Both the position numbers and the translations under genes were made by a program. The notes beneath the pieces are model-generated. The model made no database searches, had not been told where the DNA came from, and worked only from the letters and a program-made list of their open reading frames with translations. Of a DNA stretch of 64,000 nt, positions 22,367 through 34,360 are shown piece by piece; the stretch's first letter is position 1; each line of letters begins with the position of its first letter. This DNA comes from Haberlea rhodopensis (taxonomy: Eukaryota > Streptophyta > Magnoliopsida > Lamiales > Gesneriaceae). The stretch is from positions 248,001 through 312,000 of the forward strand of contig CAJQUN010000523.1 in assembly GCA_907163345.1 (NCBI GenBank), read 5' to 3'.

Positions 22367-23894
22367 TGGTCAAGCCGACGACTAAAAATCAGCGCTTCTT
22401 GGGAGGCAACCCAAGCGTATCCTTTAGTTATTTAGTTTTATTTTACTTTTTCAGTTTTTGCATTTTAGTTTTGTTTATCTCTCAAGTCGACTATTTTACC
22501 ATTTGCATTCTTCTCTTGCTAGGTACTCAGTTGGAGCGATGAACCCTACAACAGTGGAGCTTTCAAAAGCGAATCTTCCTCAACCCTCATGCAAGCGTCT
22601 TGATCAGGGGAGTTCACTGTTTCCCTTTAGATTCTTTTAAACATTGAGGGCAATGTTTGATTTAAGTTTGGGGGAGTAGTAGCTTGCATGTTTTACTTGT
22701 TTTAACAACATGTTGCGTGCTTAAATGACACTTGAATCGTCCGATTATTATGAGCTAAAATTTTTTTTATGAGTTCAAACTTGAGAAAAGAATGAATTAT
22801 AGTAGTGACTATTCAATGAGGATTTTGATCTCACTATGCATATGAACTTGATTTGTAATTGGACTTGTACATGAATATCCTTATTTGAGTTAGCATGTCA
22901 AGATTGAGGAATACTTTGAGCACAATGAGTCATGATCTTGTGGATTGCATGTTGAATAGTGATAATTGTTGTGAACTTGATGATTTGTCTTGAGCATCTT
23001 AGAGTTATCCTAGAACTTATTTGATGATGACACTTTGAGGCGAAATTTTATAGTTACAAACTTGACTTGGAAATGATCTAGGCGATCTTTGAAACGTTTG
23101 AGCCTTTCAAGCTTACCATGATTCATATCAATCCCTAGTGTCCCATTTGAGCTTTATTGAAAAAAGAATGGTATATGCATTGCATATGATTAGACCCCCA
23201 TTCGACATTCTTGGCAAACTCATTATACTTACCCTTATTTGAGCCTAAATGAAAAAGTTATCCTTACCCTAAGGGAGTATAATGAATATCATTCGATGCA
23301 CTTGAATTATTATATCTTGATGAGCTTATTGAAACAAAATTGATGAATGAGAAAAGAAAAAGATAGACAAAAAGCCTTGAGAAAAAGATTGACTAAATAA
23401 GACCCAAAGTGGCCAAGGCTATAAAAGAAAAAGAAGAGAAGCTCGATGTGTGCGAAACATTTGAATTGTAAATGATTGTACTCTCTTCTTTGCGCTTATC
23501 CTATCTTTTCTTTGAAGCCAACACCAAAGGCCTTACATTACAAGCTTAAAAAGTCCTTTTGATCCAAGTCTAGGGAGTAACTATCATTAGTGGAGAAGTT
23601 GTTTGAAAATAGGCCTATGGAATGCTTGATGATAATCGACTTTGAGTTGATTAACATGATTTGATCTTGAATATGTGCATGAAACTTGAGATTGACTATA
23701 ACACACACACGTTCCAATTTTGAGATATGTTGCTTGAATTAGGAGAAAACATGTCTTGTCAACTTTTGTATATGTGCATGAGATTTCTGAGAATAAGCAA
23801 GTCATGAAATAATTGTTTCAAGTATCAAGAATGAACTCTACCGTATGATTTTAGTGCTTAATCGAGGACGATTAAGTGATAAGTTTGGGGGAGT
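22367..23894 (+). other. 3' noncoding region of element C with two polypurine-like tracts
   Basis: A CATTGAGGGCAATGTTTGA motif followed by AAGTTTGGGGGAGTAG (about 22643-22680) resembles the internal purine tract of plant Athila/Tat elements. A second tract, AAGTTTGGGGGAGT, abuts the 3' LTR at 23881-23894. No coding frame with a domain lies between. Confidence 0.7.
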
Positions 23895-25616
23895 TGATAG
23901 GGTTGAATATTACGCGTTTTTATGTTTTGATATGCATATGTTTTCGTGTTGATTCTTGAGTTATTTTACGTTTTATGGTATATATTTCTATATTTCAGGA
24001 ATCAATGTTGAAATTCATAAAAGGGGAAGAAATCAAGCTAAAATGATGAAAAAATGAATAAAGTTGAAGAAAAGAGGAAGAAACCAGAATCTAAGACACA
24101 TGTTGCTCCTTTCTCCTCAAATTACTAAATGTTCGAGCCATGTTTTGGAAATGTGGTCCATATAAAAGTTGTAGAACTTTCTCGTATCTTCGCGTGGACA
24201 GCTGATTCATCAAATTCGGAGTTCGTATGAGAAAGTTACGGCCAAAATACGAAACTCGCCAGAAGCTGAAAAAGGCGAAGAAACTTACTGTGATTTCCGA
24301 TCGATCGAGCAGAATTTCCGATCGATCGAGACGGGCAGAAAAAGGCACAAAAATCTTACTGGAAGGCTCGATCGATCGGCTCTTCTTTCGGATCGATCGG
24401 GACGAGCAATTTTCATTAAAATACCTTCCTTGTAGAGTTTGGATGCAAGAGGAAAGTCCATAATTCTTTCCCCTATATATTATACACCATAATTTCAACC
24501 CAAATCATAATTTTAACCTAGGAAATAGCCTCCATCTCAGCCCCCTTTTTTCCTTCACCATCTCATCTCACATCTCCTTCCTTCAATTCCACAATAACAC
24601 ACATCCCCTTTCTCCATCTCACCCTCTCACTTTCCCTCACCATCTCACGCCTCCACCTTCTTCTCCCCTCACTTTCCTTAACTTCATGTCCAGCCTCCAT
24701 CCTTCTACCATTCAACCTTCATCCATCTTCACCCATCCATCCTAGGATTTGGAACAACCCAACAAGGCGATAAAAAGAGACGATCGAGAAGGAAGCAAGA
24801 GAAGGAGCGAAGATCTACAACCGGAGTCGACGCTGGGAGTTTTTCTTTGTCTTTAAATTCTTGGTTTTGTTGTGTTTTGATTTATTATGAGGAACTAATT
24901 TTATTTATCGAGGCTAGGCGAACCTTTGTTATGAACCTTCGATTTGATGATTTAATGATTGAATTCTTATAATTCTTTGCGTATGTTTTATGTTCTTCAT
25001 GCTTTTGGAGGTTTGATCACCTTTGAATGATGTTAGTATCGTAATTGAGATCGAGAGATGATTTTATGATACTGAACTAATAACTCATACCATGGATTTA
25101 AGACCGAGATCGAGAGATGACGTCAAATACATGCGTGATAGCCATAGATTCTAGTAATTGAAAGCTAGGAGTTTTCATGGATCTTATGCAACATTGAATT
25201 GTTAAATAAGTGAACGAGAGTTACTTACTGCAATTTGATGTTAGGTTTAATATAGCTCGAGAGAGTGTATTAGATAAATTGGGAGAACTCGTCACCTTAG
25301 AAATATTTGAATATTCAATCGAGAATTGTAGGGAATTACATTGGTGAGCCAAAGTCTCGATAATCTTATCTTGTGGATTTTTCTCGTTTACTTTTATTGA
25401 CTTGGTTGGATTAGAGTAGTTTAATTTAGCTTAGTTTAATTATCAATTTATTATCGTAGGTTAAATATAGTTAAAAGACATCTTATTTGGTACTTACTTG
25501 TTAGTCCCTGTGGGTTCGACAATCCGTATCTTCCTATCTATACTAAAACTTGACACCGTGCACTTGCGGTCTAAAATCGCTAGATTGGAAATAATTGTTT
25601 AAAATAAAAGCGATCA
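23895..25616 (+). repeat. 3' LTR of element C
   Basis: 1722 bp, the same length as the 5' copy. Differences noted by eye include CAGAATCTAAG, GAGTTCGTATG, TTTCGGATCG, CACATCCCC, CCATCCATCC, TCTTGGTT and ATATAGTTAA. Confidence 0.95.
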
Positions 25617-27113
25617 GTGTTTAATTGGGTTCGATTTGTGTTGTGAAGGTTCGAAAATTTGTGGGGAATTCTTGAGCAATTTTCGATATTGGTTTATTGT
25701 CGTGTGTTGACAATATTTTTGAGGGTTATGGGTGTGCTTGAGCATGGGTTGCATGTTCGTAATTAATTGTGAATTAATTTATCGTGTTAGCACATCGTTC
25801 CTCGGAGCATGGAACTCGAGCAAGGTTTGGCTCGGACTTCGGAGATTTAAGGTACGTGCGACGTACGAGCATTACCTTATATGAGAGCATTTGTGAAATG
25901 CATAATGTATATTGACTTCATCGATGGTTGTGCGCATGGCTATATTTATGTGTTGATATATATGGGGTACTGGGCCTATATGACTATTGTACGGCATTTG
26001 AGATGCCTGAGAATGATCGTGGGATCATGTACTCATTATAAGACATATGAGATGTCTAGGTATAATGGAAAATTGGTAAAATAAATGCTAGGCATTTGAG
26101 CTATCTATGATTGATAGCGAAATTGAGAAATCAGTGCTAGATATTGAGATATCTATATTTGTATGTATAATGAACTTGGAATCATTGATTATTGATACTT
26201 GAGAATCAGGCATGCTATGAGTTAAATCAATGTGTTGATGTACTGATTTATGAGATTTGATGAGTTTGATGATTGTGAGAACAGGGACAGTACACGGAAT
26301 CCCGGATGAGGATGTTGCCATCCAGGGAGTATCATTTAAAATTCATTAATATTTACTTGTGTTGTAAATTATGAATTTCATTATTGTGATTATGAGATTT
26401 TGTGTATTGGTATGCTCACCCCGTTGGGGGCTGTCTCTGTTGGGGCAGGTGAACAGGTGCATCGATGGCTATGGAGCTGGGCTCGAGCTGTTGATTGGAT
26501 GCACTCACAGGATCGTGGTACCAGGGCTTGATGGAGCACGGTATCGTATAGAGTACTTATATACACCGAGGTTTATATACACATTTATGATGCTCGCTTG
26601 TGAGCATGGATATTCTTGTATATGGGTTGTATATAAAGGCATGAGCCTTTCTCTCTTTCATTATATGTTGCATGCAATTGTGGTAGAATTGCTAATGATA
26701 TGAGAGTCGTTAGTGTATTATGTGGGTGTTGAAACCCACTTTTGTCGTCTTATGTGTGGTGTCTTCCCTGGCTGGGAATTTACTTTGTGTTCAGTATTCT
26801 GTTGGGTATTGTGTATTCCCTGGCCGGGAATTATATTATATGATGTGCTTTTGTTTTGGGATAGCTCAATTTACGGGGAGACTCTGCCCAAATTTTTATA
26901 AAAGTCCACAATGTGAAAAGTGGCAAAATGGGGATGGTAATGGGCAACTCTACGAGTCTATATGTTAGTAGAGATGATCTTATAACGTTGTATATTAAAG
27001 GAATTTTGTAAGCATCATTTGAGATTCCCGATTGACTTTTTATTGAAAGCATGTGCCACACATAATGGTTAATACACTAATTAAGGGTTAAGGGCTTGAG
27101 GTCCTTACATTAG

Positions 27114-27125
27114 TGGTATCAGAGC
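27114..27125 (+). other. Primer-binding site of element B (tRNA-Met type)
   Basis: TGGTATCAGAGC lies four bases (TTAG) after the LTR end TTACA. Element D has exactly the same spacing at 58131. Confidence 0.9.
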
Positions 27126-28051
27126 AGTGGTTAGCTCTTTGGGGCTGTTGAGGGCCTGGAACATGCTGATAGGGATGAGTAGCACATATTTATGCATGAT
27201 AGTAGTTAGTGTGGTGTGACACAACTATTTTGCTTATGTGCATTTGTGATATGTGATCATAGTGAAACGATTATATGTCATGACATCTATAGAATCATAA
27301 TATAACTTGTTGATTATGATTGTGAGTTGTGACACAGGGACAACCAAGTGGAGCATTTTGAAATGCATTGGGATACAGGAAGTACTTTGTACTCATAGTT
27401 TATGCATTTACTCATTATAATCATATTGTGTGGAATATGGATTATCGTATGCTCATGGTTTGGAATTGTTCCTGTAGGGACACTATGACGTGGAAAGGCT
27501 AAGGCCATGGTTGAAAAGACACGAAACGGTAACCTGCATTTTATATACATCCTGGAATTATGCATTGTGGTTGCATGTATACATGTAGTGATGATTTTAA
27601 TGCTTTTCCGCCAAATGTTGAAGCGAGGGGTGGGAGTACCCGCATGTCGCATTTGAGCGAGGTGCATTAAAATACACTCATGATGATGTATGTTGGTATA
27701 TGGATTATGCTTTGTGATGCAGGTATGGATGAAATACTTGGTGAATATCCCATGAGTCATTGTTATGGATGAGTGATGATTTTAAATGCTTGCCGCTATT
27801 TATTATTGTGCCGCTAAAATGTGAAGCGAGGGGTGGGAGCGCCGCATGTCACATTGAAGCGTGGTTAGCATATGAGGCGAGGAAAGAATATTTGCCGCTA
27901 AAATGTGAGGCGAGGGGTGGGAGTACCGCATGTACATTTAAGCGAGGTTATTCTATGTCGCCTATATGTGAAGCGAGGGGTGGGAGTACCGCATGTTTTT
28001 ACTTGAGCGAGGGGCATTAAAATACACTACCGTGACAATGACTAGGGATCG
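27126..28051 (+). repeat. Internal region of B homologous to the D-family LTR, in permuted order
   Basis: 27230-27530 matches D LTR 57600-57870. Shared words include TATGTCATGACAT, CAGGGWCAACCAA, TTATGCATTTAC and ATTGTTCCTGTAGG-like text. 27570-28045 matches D LTR 57290-57600, which lies before the first match in D. Shared words include GTGAAGCGAGGGGTGGGAG, CCGCATGTCACATT and GCGAGGAAAGAATATTTGCC. The GCGAGGGGTGGGAG unit occurs four times here and twice in D. There is no coding function. Confidence 0.75.
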
Positions 28052-28464
28052 GCTATATTGACTGGCGATGGTTCTTGCCGCCATGTATATTGATAGCGAT
28101 GGTTCATGCCGCTATATTGACTGGCGATGGTTCTTGCCGTCATGTATATTGATAGCGATGGTTCATGCCGCTATATTGACTGGCGATGGTTCTTGCCGCC
28201 ATGTATATTGATAGCGATGGTTCATTCCGCTATATTGATTGGCGATGGTTCATGCCGCCATGGATATTGATAGCGATGGTTCATGCCGCTATATTGACTG
28301 GCGATGGTTCTTGCCGCCATGGATATTGATAGCGATGGTTTATTCCGCTGTATTGACTGGCGATGGTTCTTGCCGCCATGTATATGGATAGCGATGGTTC
28401 ATTCCGCTATATTGATTGGCGATGGTTCTTGCCGCCGGATATATTGCTAGCGATGCCTCTTTCC
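28052..28464 (+). repeat. Seven tandem 59-bp repeats in element B
   Basis: Unit starts at 28052, 28111, 28170, 28229, 28288, 28347 and 28406 are exactly 59 bp apart. Each unit is two diverged halves, GCTATATTGACTGGCGATGG... and ATGTATATTGATAGCGATGG.... The period is not a multiple of three, so no frame is preserved. More degraded GCGATGG units continue to about 28680. Confidence 0.92.
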
Positions 28465-31100
28465 GCTATTATGTGGACGATGATTCATGCTCAGGTGTAT
28501 AGCGAGGTTTCATGCCACTTATTATATGACGAGGTATCATGCCGTTGATTCTATAGCGATGGATTGTGCCGCTATGTGCTCAGCACAGGATTTTGCCGCC
28601 TTCGAGCGATGGGTGCTGACTACGTACTATTATCGAGCGACGGAGACAGGTATGCCGCTATATTGATAGCGATGAGGTATGGCATATTACTTGTGTTAGC
28701 ATTATTGTGGATACTATGTGTTGCTATATATATGCCATGTGTTTGACGATGAGATTATGGATGTCTTGTATTGCCATGTACCGTCGTATGTTTGACGATG
28801 TTAGTTGGATGTTATATGTTGACATATGCCGTCACGGGATGACGATGACATAGTTGATGTTCTATGTAGGCGTGTGGCGTCGTTTTGATGATTAATACTT
28901 TTATGTCATGTATTTGGTTATATGGTTTGAGTGCCTTGGTGGGCACATGGTAGTGTCTGGGTCACTAGTTGACGAGACCATTATGCCGAGCAAGTTGCTC
29001 GAGGAACTATTGGGTGCGCCGTATAGGAATTATACCGCAGCACATATTCAAAGTATATATTTGTCGAGCAATGATACCCTTGGGTATGCTCGTTGGTTTG
29101 GCTAGGGCCAAGTGATTGGTGGTAAGACTAGTCATTGAGGAAACTACTCGCTTGTGTTGTGATGTAGGTTGCACCCACCCTGAGGGTGTGGGATAAGTCT
29201 TAACGGATTATGATTGCATCATAAGTGAGCAAGGACACCGGGTTGTCCATTGTGCTTGGTATTTTAGAGATATGCTGGGCGATGACCCACAACTCTAATA
29301 GTTTGTACGGTATGGTATACCGGATTGGGACGTGTGTCACGTCGATAAGCTGGTACGAGCCTATGGAGACAGTGCTTTGCAGCCAGATATCGTGGTAATG
29401 ATATAGTGTGATTGTTGGAGCCATGATACTGCACGATGGAACCGAGTTTGGTGAATCGTATGATGATACGATGAAAGCTTTTGGCAGGCTTTTGATTGTC
29501 CCTTTGTAGCATGATGTTGAGGCATGTGACACCCCATGAGAACGTTTATACGTCTATTGTTTTGAGGGATTTGTCTGGGGCAGCTCATAATGTTGGAGTA
29601 CTAACAAGAGAGTCATCAGGTCGTTATTGACTCGATCTGAGGGAACCCGTACATTTGGGATGCAATGGGTGTTATTGTATCCAGTTTTCCGAACAGTGGT
29701 TCGAGACTTGTGGATCTCGAGTTCGATGGCACTCCCCTTGTGGGGAAGGAGGTAGTATTATACCCATTTGGAAATCTTTGAAAGATTCGGTAAGTTGGTA
29801 CGTGTAGTGTTGATTTTGGGAATCACACCGTGTTGTTGATCGTCGATTATCGTTCTCCACTGGGTAGGGAATGACTCAGAATTGATAGTTGTGTTTGGGG
29901 CTTAGGGGTATGTTGTAGATACCCGAGCCAAGTGCATTGAGTATGCATGTGATGTCAGTGCTTATGCAGGTATACCGGCGAGTATACGGATGCCAGTTAT
30001 TGATTTCCTTCTTGTCAAGCATAGAGTTATGCTACTTTTGGATGGTTAAATCTCTGATGAGAGATATGGAACACCTTGAGATTGAGAATCTCCATGGCAC
30101 GATGATTTTGAGGGATAATCGTGAAGTTAGTTGACTTCCCTTGAGGAGGGATTATCTTGTGTGGGTTGAGATGTTCCCTGGTTGGTGTTTCCCTTCGAGT
30201 TATACGATAGCCTTCCCAAGTTTGGATTGTTAAATCCTAGGATTGCCAAGGGATGGCAGGAATTCAGATTTGTTGGGTGTCGCTGCCGACACAAGCGTTG
30301 AGGATGCAATGGGTTTATTGCATGTCCTTTCAGAAATTGAACTCTGTGGAGTCTCGATGGTTTGTTTATGATCAGGATGTGATCCTTGGAATATCCGGAG
30401 GTGGGTGTCTTGTGAGATGTCTTCTGTGTGAATCTGTGGCCGTGAGTTGCCCAAATTGAGTTGCAATGATGCGACTGCTCATTCGATGGAGGAGGTTTGA
30501 AAGTGGAAACCAGGTTTGGTATGTGTGCACCGTGGTATGCTAATGTTTCCCTCGTAACGATGTATGTTAGACGTCGTGAGTCATGATAAATATATCATTG
30601 GACGATATCTACGATGGAATCGGGAGCGATTCGATTCCTTGCAGTTTCAGTTGCCTAACTGCTTTTGGATTATTAGCGTTGAGTGGTGCTGACGCTCTTT
30701 GACGTTATGATGGATTTGGAAGTCTATTCCACACCAGAGATTGACACGAGGTCAACGCTCTCACGGTTGAGGTGTCATTCAGGGTGCGTTCTTACTAGTT
30801 GTATTAGAACTGAGGATGACTGTCTGATTTACAGTCGTAAGTATTGGTTGTTTTGCAGTCATGAGGGACTGACTTTTGGGATGAACCGCATCGAGGTATG
30901 TTTTGCCTCTTGGGTGATATGTTGGTTTTGGTATGTCGCTCTGTTTCAGAGTTCGATGTGAGATAAGTATTCTCGAGGTTTTAAGACGATTCTGATATGG
31001 TCAGGAATCGAGGTTATGACTTCTTGTAGTTGTGTAGCCCGGGTGTTACGTGATACACCGGTGCTAATTTCGAGGACGAAATTCTTTTAGTGGGGGATAT
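28465..31100 (+). other. Remaining internal region of element B, no recognisable gag or pol
   Basis: Only short frames (60-110 codons) occur, none with a clear domain on either strand. Degraded GCGATG/GACGATG words continue to about 28870. The 3' end carries AATTTCGAGGACGAAATTC at 31066-31084 and the purine tract AGTGGGGGATAT up to 31100. Whether 28900-31000 is hyper-decayed pol or unrelated filler cannot be decided by eye. Confidence 0.6.
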
Positions 31101-33563
31101 TGTGATGACCAGAGATTAGGGATGTTAATCCCGGAGTGTTAATAACCCGTAAAGTTGTTTTACGTGACAATTGGAGTTTAATCGAGGTGTTGGGCCTTCT
31201 GGGCTCGTCTATTTGAGTAGTTGGGATCGTTGGATCCCGAGGTTGAGATCGTATTCTCATTTCGGTGAAAACCTGTGAGTTGGGTTTTTAGTGTGACTCG
31301 GAATCTCGGGTGCTTGGTGTGGGCACCGGTAGGGGGTTTTTGAGTTAGAGAGAGAGTTTTTGAAAACAGATGATTTTTAATGAATCATGATGTATTTGTG
31401 GGACTAATGTATTTCGGGGTATTTTTGCTATAAATACCAGTTGAACCCGAGGTTTTAATTATCGGAACCATTTCAACACCTCGTTTCTCTCTCCTCGCGC
31501 GCGGCCCATTCCCGATCCCCATTGACCCCCGCGCACAAAAGGCCTCCGCCCGCCGCCGTCCGGCCGCCGTTCGGCGCGTGCCACCCGCCGTTGGATTCGT
31601 CTCTTCCAGGCGCTCCTACCCATACCATCAATTTGAAGTTTGGTCGCGATTTGAGCTCGGATTTCTGTAGAAAGTGTAGGGTTCGAAAACTGGAGTTCAT
31701 CCGATTTTTGGGGCTCGATTTTGGTATGTTTTTGGTACGATTATTCTGGTGTTTTTGGGGCGTTTTTGAGCTGTTTTTGAGTCGATGATTTCAGACTTTT
31801 TGGTTCGAAAATATTTGTTGCATTTGGTTCGAATTTCAGCTCTATTTTCGTGAGTTAGGGTTCGAAAAATTTGGGGTTTTGACAAGGAGTGATGATTCTT
31901 GTTAGTAATTGATTAATTATGTTTTAGATGCATTATGATGCTTGATTGTGTTCGAAATTGAGGAATTGGATTCGAATTTAGGGCTTTGAATTCGAATTTT
32001 GGGGGTTTTGGCATGTGGGGCGATTATTCATGTTGTTGATTGATTAATTCATGTTTAGATGAATTATGGTGTTTAATTGGGTTCGATTTGTGTTGTGAAG
32101 GTTCGAAAATTTGTGGGGAATTCTTGAGCAATTTTCGATATTGGTTTATTGTCGTGTGTTGACAATATTTTTGAGGGTTATGGGTGTGCTTGAGCATGGG
32201 TTGCATGTTCGTAATTAATTGTGAATTAATTTATCGTGTTAGCACATCGTTCCTCGGAGCATGGAACTCGAGCAAGGTTTGGCTCGGACTTCGGAGATTT
32301 AAGGTACGTGCGACGTACGAGCATTACCTTATATGAGAGCATTTGTGAAATGCATAATGTATAGTGACTTCATCGATGGTTGTGCGCATGGCTATATTTA
32401 TGTGTTGATATATATGGGGTACTGGGCCTATATGACTATTGTACGACATTTGAGATGCCTGAGAATGATCGTGGGATCATGTACTCATTATAAGACATGT
32501 GAGATGTCTAGGTATAATGGAAAATTGGTAAAATAAATGCTAGGCATTTGAGCTATCTATGATTGATAGCGAAATTGAGAAATCAGTGCTAGTTATTGAG
32601 ATATCTATATTTGTATGTATAATGAACTTGGAATCATTGATTATTGATACTTGAGAATCAGGCATGCTATGAGTTAAATCAATGTGTTGATTTACTGATT
32701 TATGAGATTTGATGAGTTTGATGATTGTGAGAACAGGGACAGTACACGGAATCCCGGATGAGGATGTTGCCATCAGGGAGTATCATTTAAAATTCATTAA
32801 TATTTACTTGTGTTGTAAATTATGAATTTCATTATTGTGATTATGAGATTTTGTGTATTGGTATGCTCACCCCGTTGGGGGCTGTCTCTGTTGGGGCAGG
32901 TGAACAGGTGCATCGATGGCTATGGAGCTGGGCTCGAGCTGTTGATTGGATGCACTCACAGGATCATGGTACCAGGGCTTGATGGAGCACGGTATCGTAT
33001 AGAGTACTTATATACACCCGAGGTTTATATACACATTTATGATGCTCGCTTGTGAGCATGGATATTCTTGTATATGGGTTGTATATAAAGGCATGAGCCT
33101 TTCTCTCTTTCATTATATGTTGCATGCAATTGTGGTAGAATTGCTAATGATATGAGAGTCGTTAGTGTATTATGTGGGTGTTGAAACCCACTTTTGTCGT
33201 CTTATGTGTGGTGTCTTCCCTGGCTGGGAATTTACTTTGTGTTCAGTATTCTGTTGGGTATTGTGTATTCCCTGGCCGGGAATTATATTATATGATGTGC
33301 TTTTGTTTTGGGATATCTCAATTTACGGGGAGACTCTGCCCAAATTTTTTATAAAAGTCCACAATGTGAAAAGTGGCAAAATGGGGATGGTAATGGGCAA
33401 CTCTATGAGTCTATATGTTAGTAGAGATGATCTTATAACGTTGTATATTAATGGAATTTTGTAAGCATCATTTGAGCTTCCCGATTGACTTTTTTATTGA
33501 AAGCATGTGCCACACATAATGGTTAATACACTAATTAAGGGTTAAGGGCTTGGGGTCCTTACA
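31101..33563 (+). repeat. 3' LTR of element B (uninterrupted)
   Basis: 2463 bp, TGTGATGACC...GGTCCTTACA, with TATAAATA near 31425. The site where C is inserted in the other copy is empty here (ATGGTGTTTAATTGGG near 32066-32082). It is followed by the GGTTT duplication. Confidence 0.95.
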
Positions 33564-34360
33564 GGTTTGCTGGTACAGCATCCGCTGGCCTAAGGTCTGT
33601 TGGTACCCTGCTGTCCAACATCTGCTGTTCTTTTCTATTGGTTATAGCTCTTGATTCGTTGATTTTTGGGCAAAGTGATCTACATAAAAGTTGTAGCCCT
33701 TTATCTTATCTTTCCACGGAATCAAGAATCGCTCGATTTTAAGTTCGCATGAGAGAGTTATGCTTGAAATACAAGGCAATGGTCCCGCTGTATGTTTGCT
33801 GGATGCAGCAGCACATGGCATGACTTGCAGAAGCTTTTTGTCCATTTTAAAGTCCGATTCAGTCTTTGACTTCCACAGATGACTTGTATATCTTTGTCTT
33901 AGCTTTCCAACCCATACCGAATCATCTCTTTTCGATAAGCGAGCTGAGAGTTATGGCCGATATACCACAGCTGCTACAATCTGTCCGCTACTGTTTCAGC
34001 TTTGTACCAGCAAGCTCTTGCATACATGTTTTCGTCATGTAAACCTTCGAATCTAGTCTGCTGGCCTGAAATACGACTTGTAGAGAATTGAGTTGGCTAT
34101 TAAACCTCTTTAGAAACACGTCGTTGTGATATCCGAGCTACGAGATATGATTGATTTAGTCAACAGCGCTCGGGGTTCAGCGGATGTTGGATTCTCATTT
34201 CAGCAACATAACTCAAAGTCATTCCTTAGCACATCATCAAGCTGTAAGATATCATCTATGAACTGCACACTTGATGAAATATGTTAGCAACATAATAACA
34301 AGTTTTGTTAACATCAAAACCAAGATTATCCGGGTTCCGAAACCCAACAAGTTCAAACAA
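33564..34360 (+). repeat. K locus, third segment, carrying three copies of the shared LTR block
   Basis: This continues the CTGCTGG-type short repeats broken by B. Three successive related blocks follow (about 33672-33780, 33880-33972, 34065-34165), each with CTTGTAG/GTTGTAG, a CTTAGCTTTCC-like middle, and GAGTTATGGCC or GAGATATGATT. The segment ends near GTTCCGAAACCCAACA (34335-34350), which looks like an LTR 3' end, but no primer-binding site follows. K is therefore probably an old LTR or LTR fragment. No coding frame. Confidence 0.55.

Larger units (their letters stand above)
19462..25616 (+). mobile_element. Element C: young Gag-only LTR retrotransposon (6.2 kb) inside the B LTR
   Basis: The two LTRs are each exactly 1722 bp (19462-21183, 23895-25616), begin TGATAGGG and end GCGATCA. 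They are flanked by a GTGTT duplication (19457-19461, 25617-25621). The uninterrupted site is visible in the B 3' LTR near 32070. Only about seven LTR mismatches were seen by eye (about 0.4%). The tRNA-Asp-type primer-binding site is typical of Athila/Tat-like Gypsy elements. The internal 2.7 kb encodes one Gag-like protein and no protease, RT or integrase, resembling TR-GAG elements. Confidence 0.95.
18495..27109 (+). repeat. 5' LTR of element B, split by element C
   Basis: Segments 18495-19461 and 25617-27109 align to the 3' LTR without overlap, apart from the GTGTT duplicated by C. A TATAAATA box lies near 18822-18832. A short GC-rich patch with CGCCCGCCGCCGTCC words (about 18920-18980) is the main site of indel difference between the two LTRs. 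LTR frames of up to 110 codons have no domain. Confidence 0.93.
18495..33563 (+). mobile_element. Element B: Gypsy-derived large nonautonomous LTR element (LARD), with element C nested in its 5' LTR
   Basis: LTRs at 18495-27109 (2455 bp after removing C and its duplicated target) and 31101-33563 (2463 bp) start TGTGATGACC and end GGTCCTTACA. A perfect GGTTT duplication flanks the whole element (18490-18494, 33564-33568). The primer-binding site is tRNA-Met type. The 4-kb internal region has no gag or pol. Its 3' end carries AATTTCGAGGACGAAATTC before the purine tract, a hallmark of plant chromovirus (Del/Tekay-like) Gypsy elements. By eye the LTRs differ by about 17 substitutions plus several small indels, about 0.7%. 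Confidence 0.93.

Noticed and set aside
26371..26968. Plus-strand frames of 62-110 codons, repeated near 32822-33464
   Set aside because: They lie inside the two LTRs of element B, differ by frameshifts between copies and have no domain.
28052..28464. CRISPR-like regular repeats
   Set aside because: Units are directly adjacent and similar over the full 59 bp with no unique spacers, and they lie in a plant LTR element.
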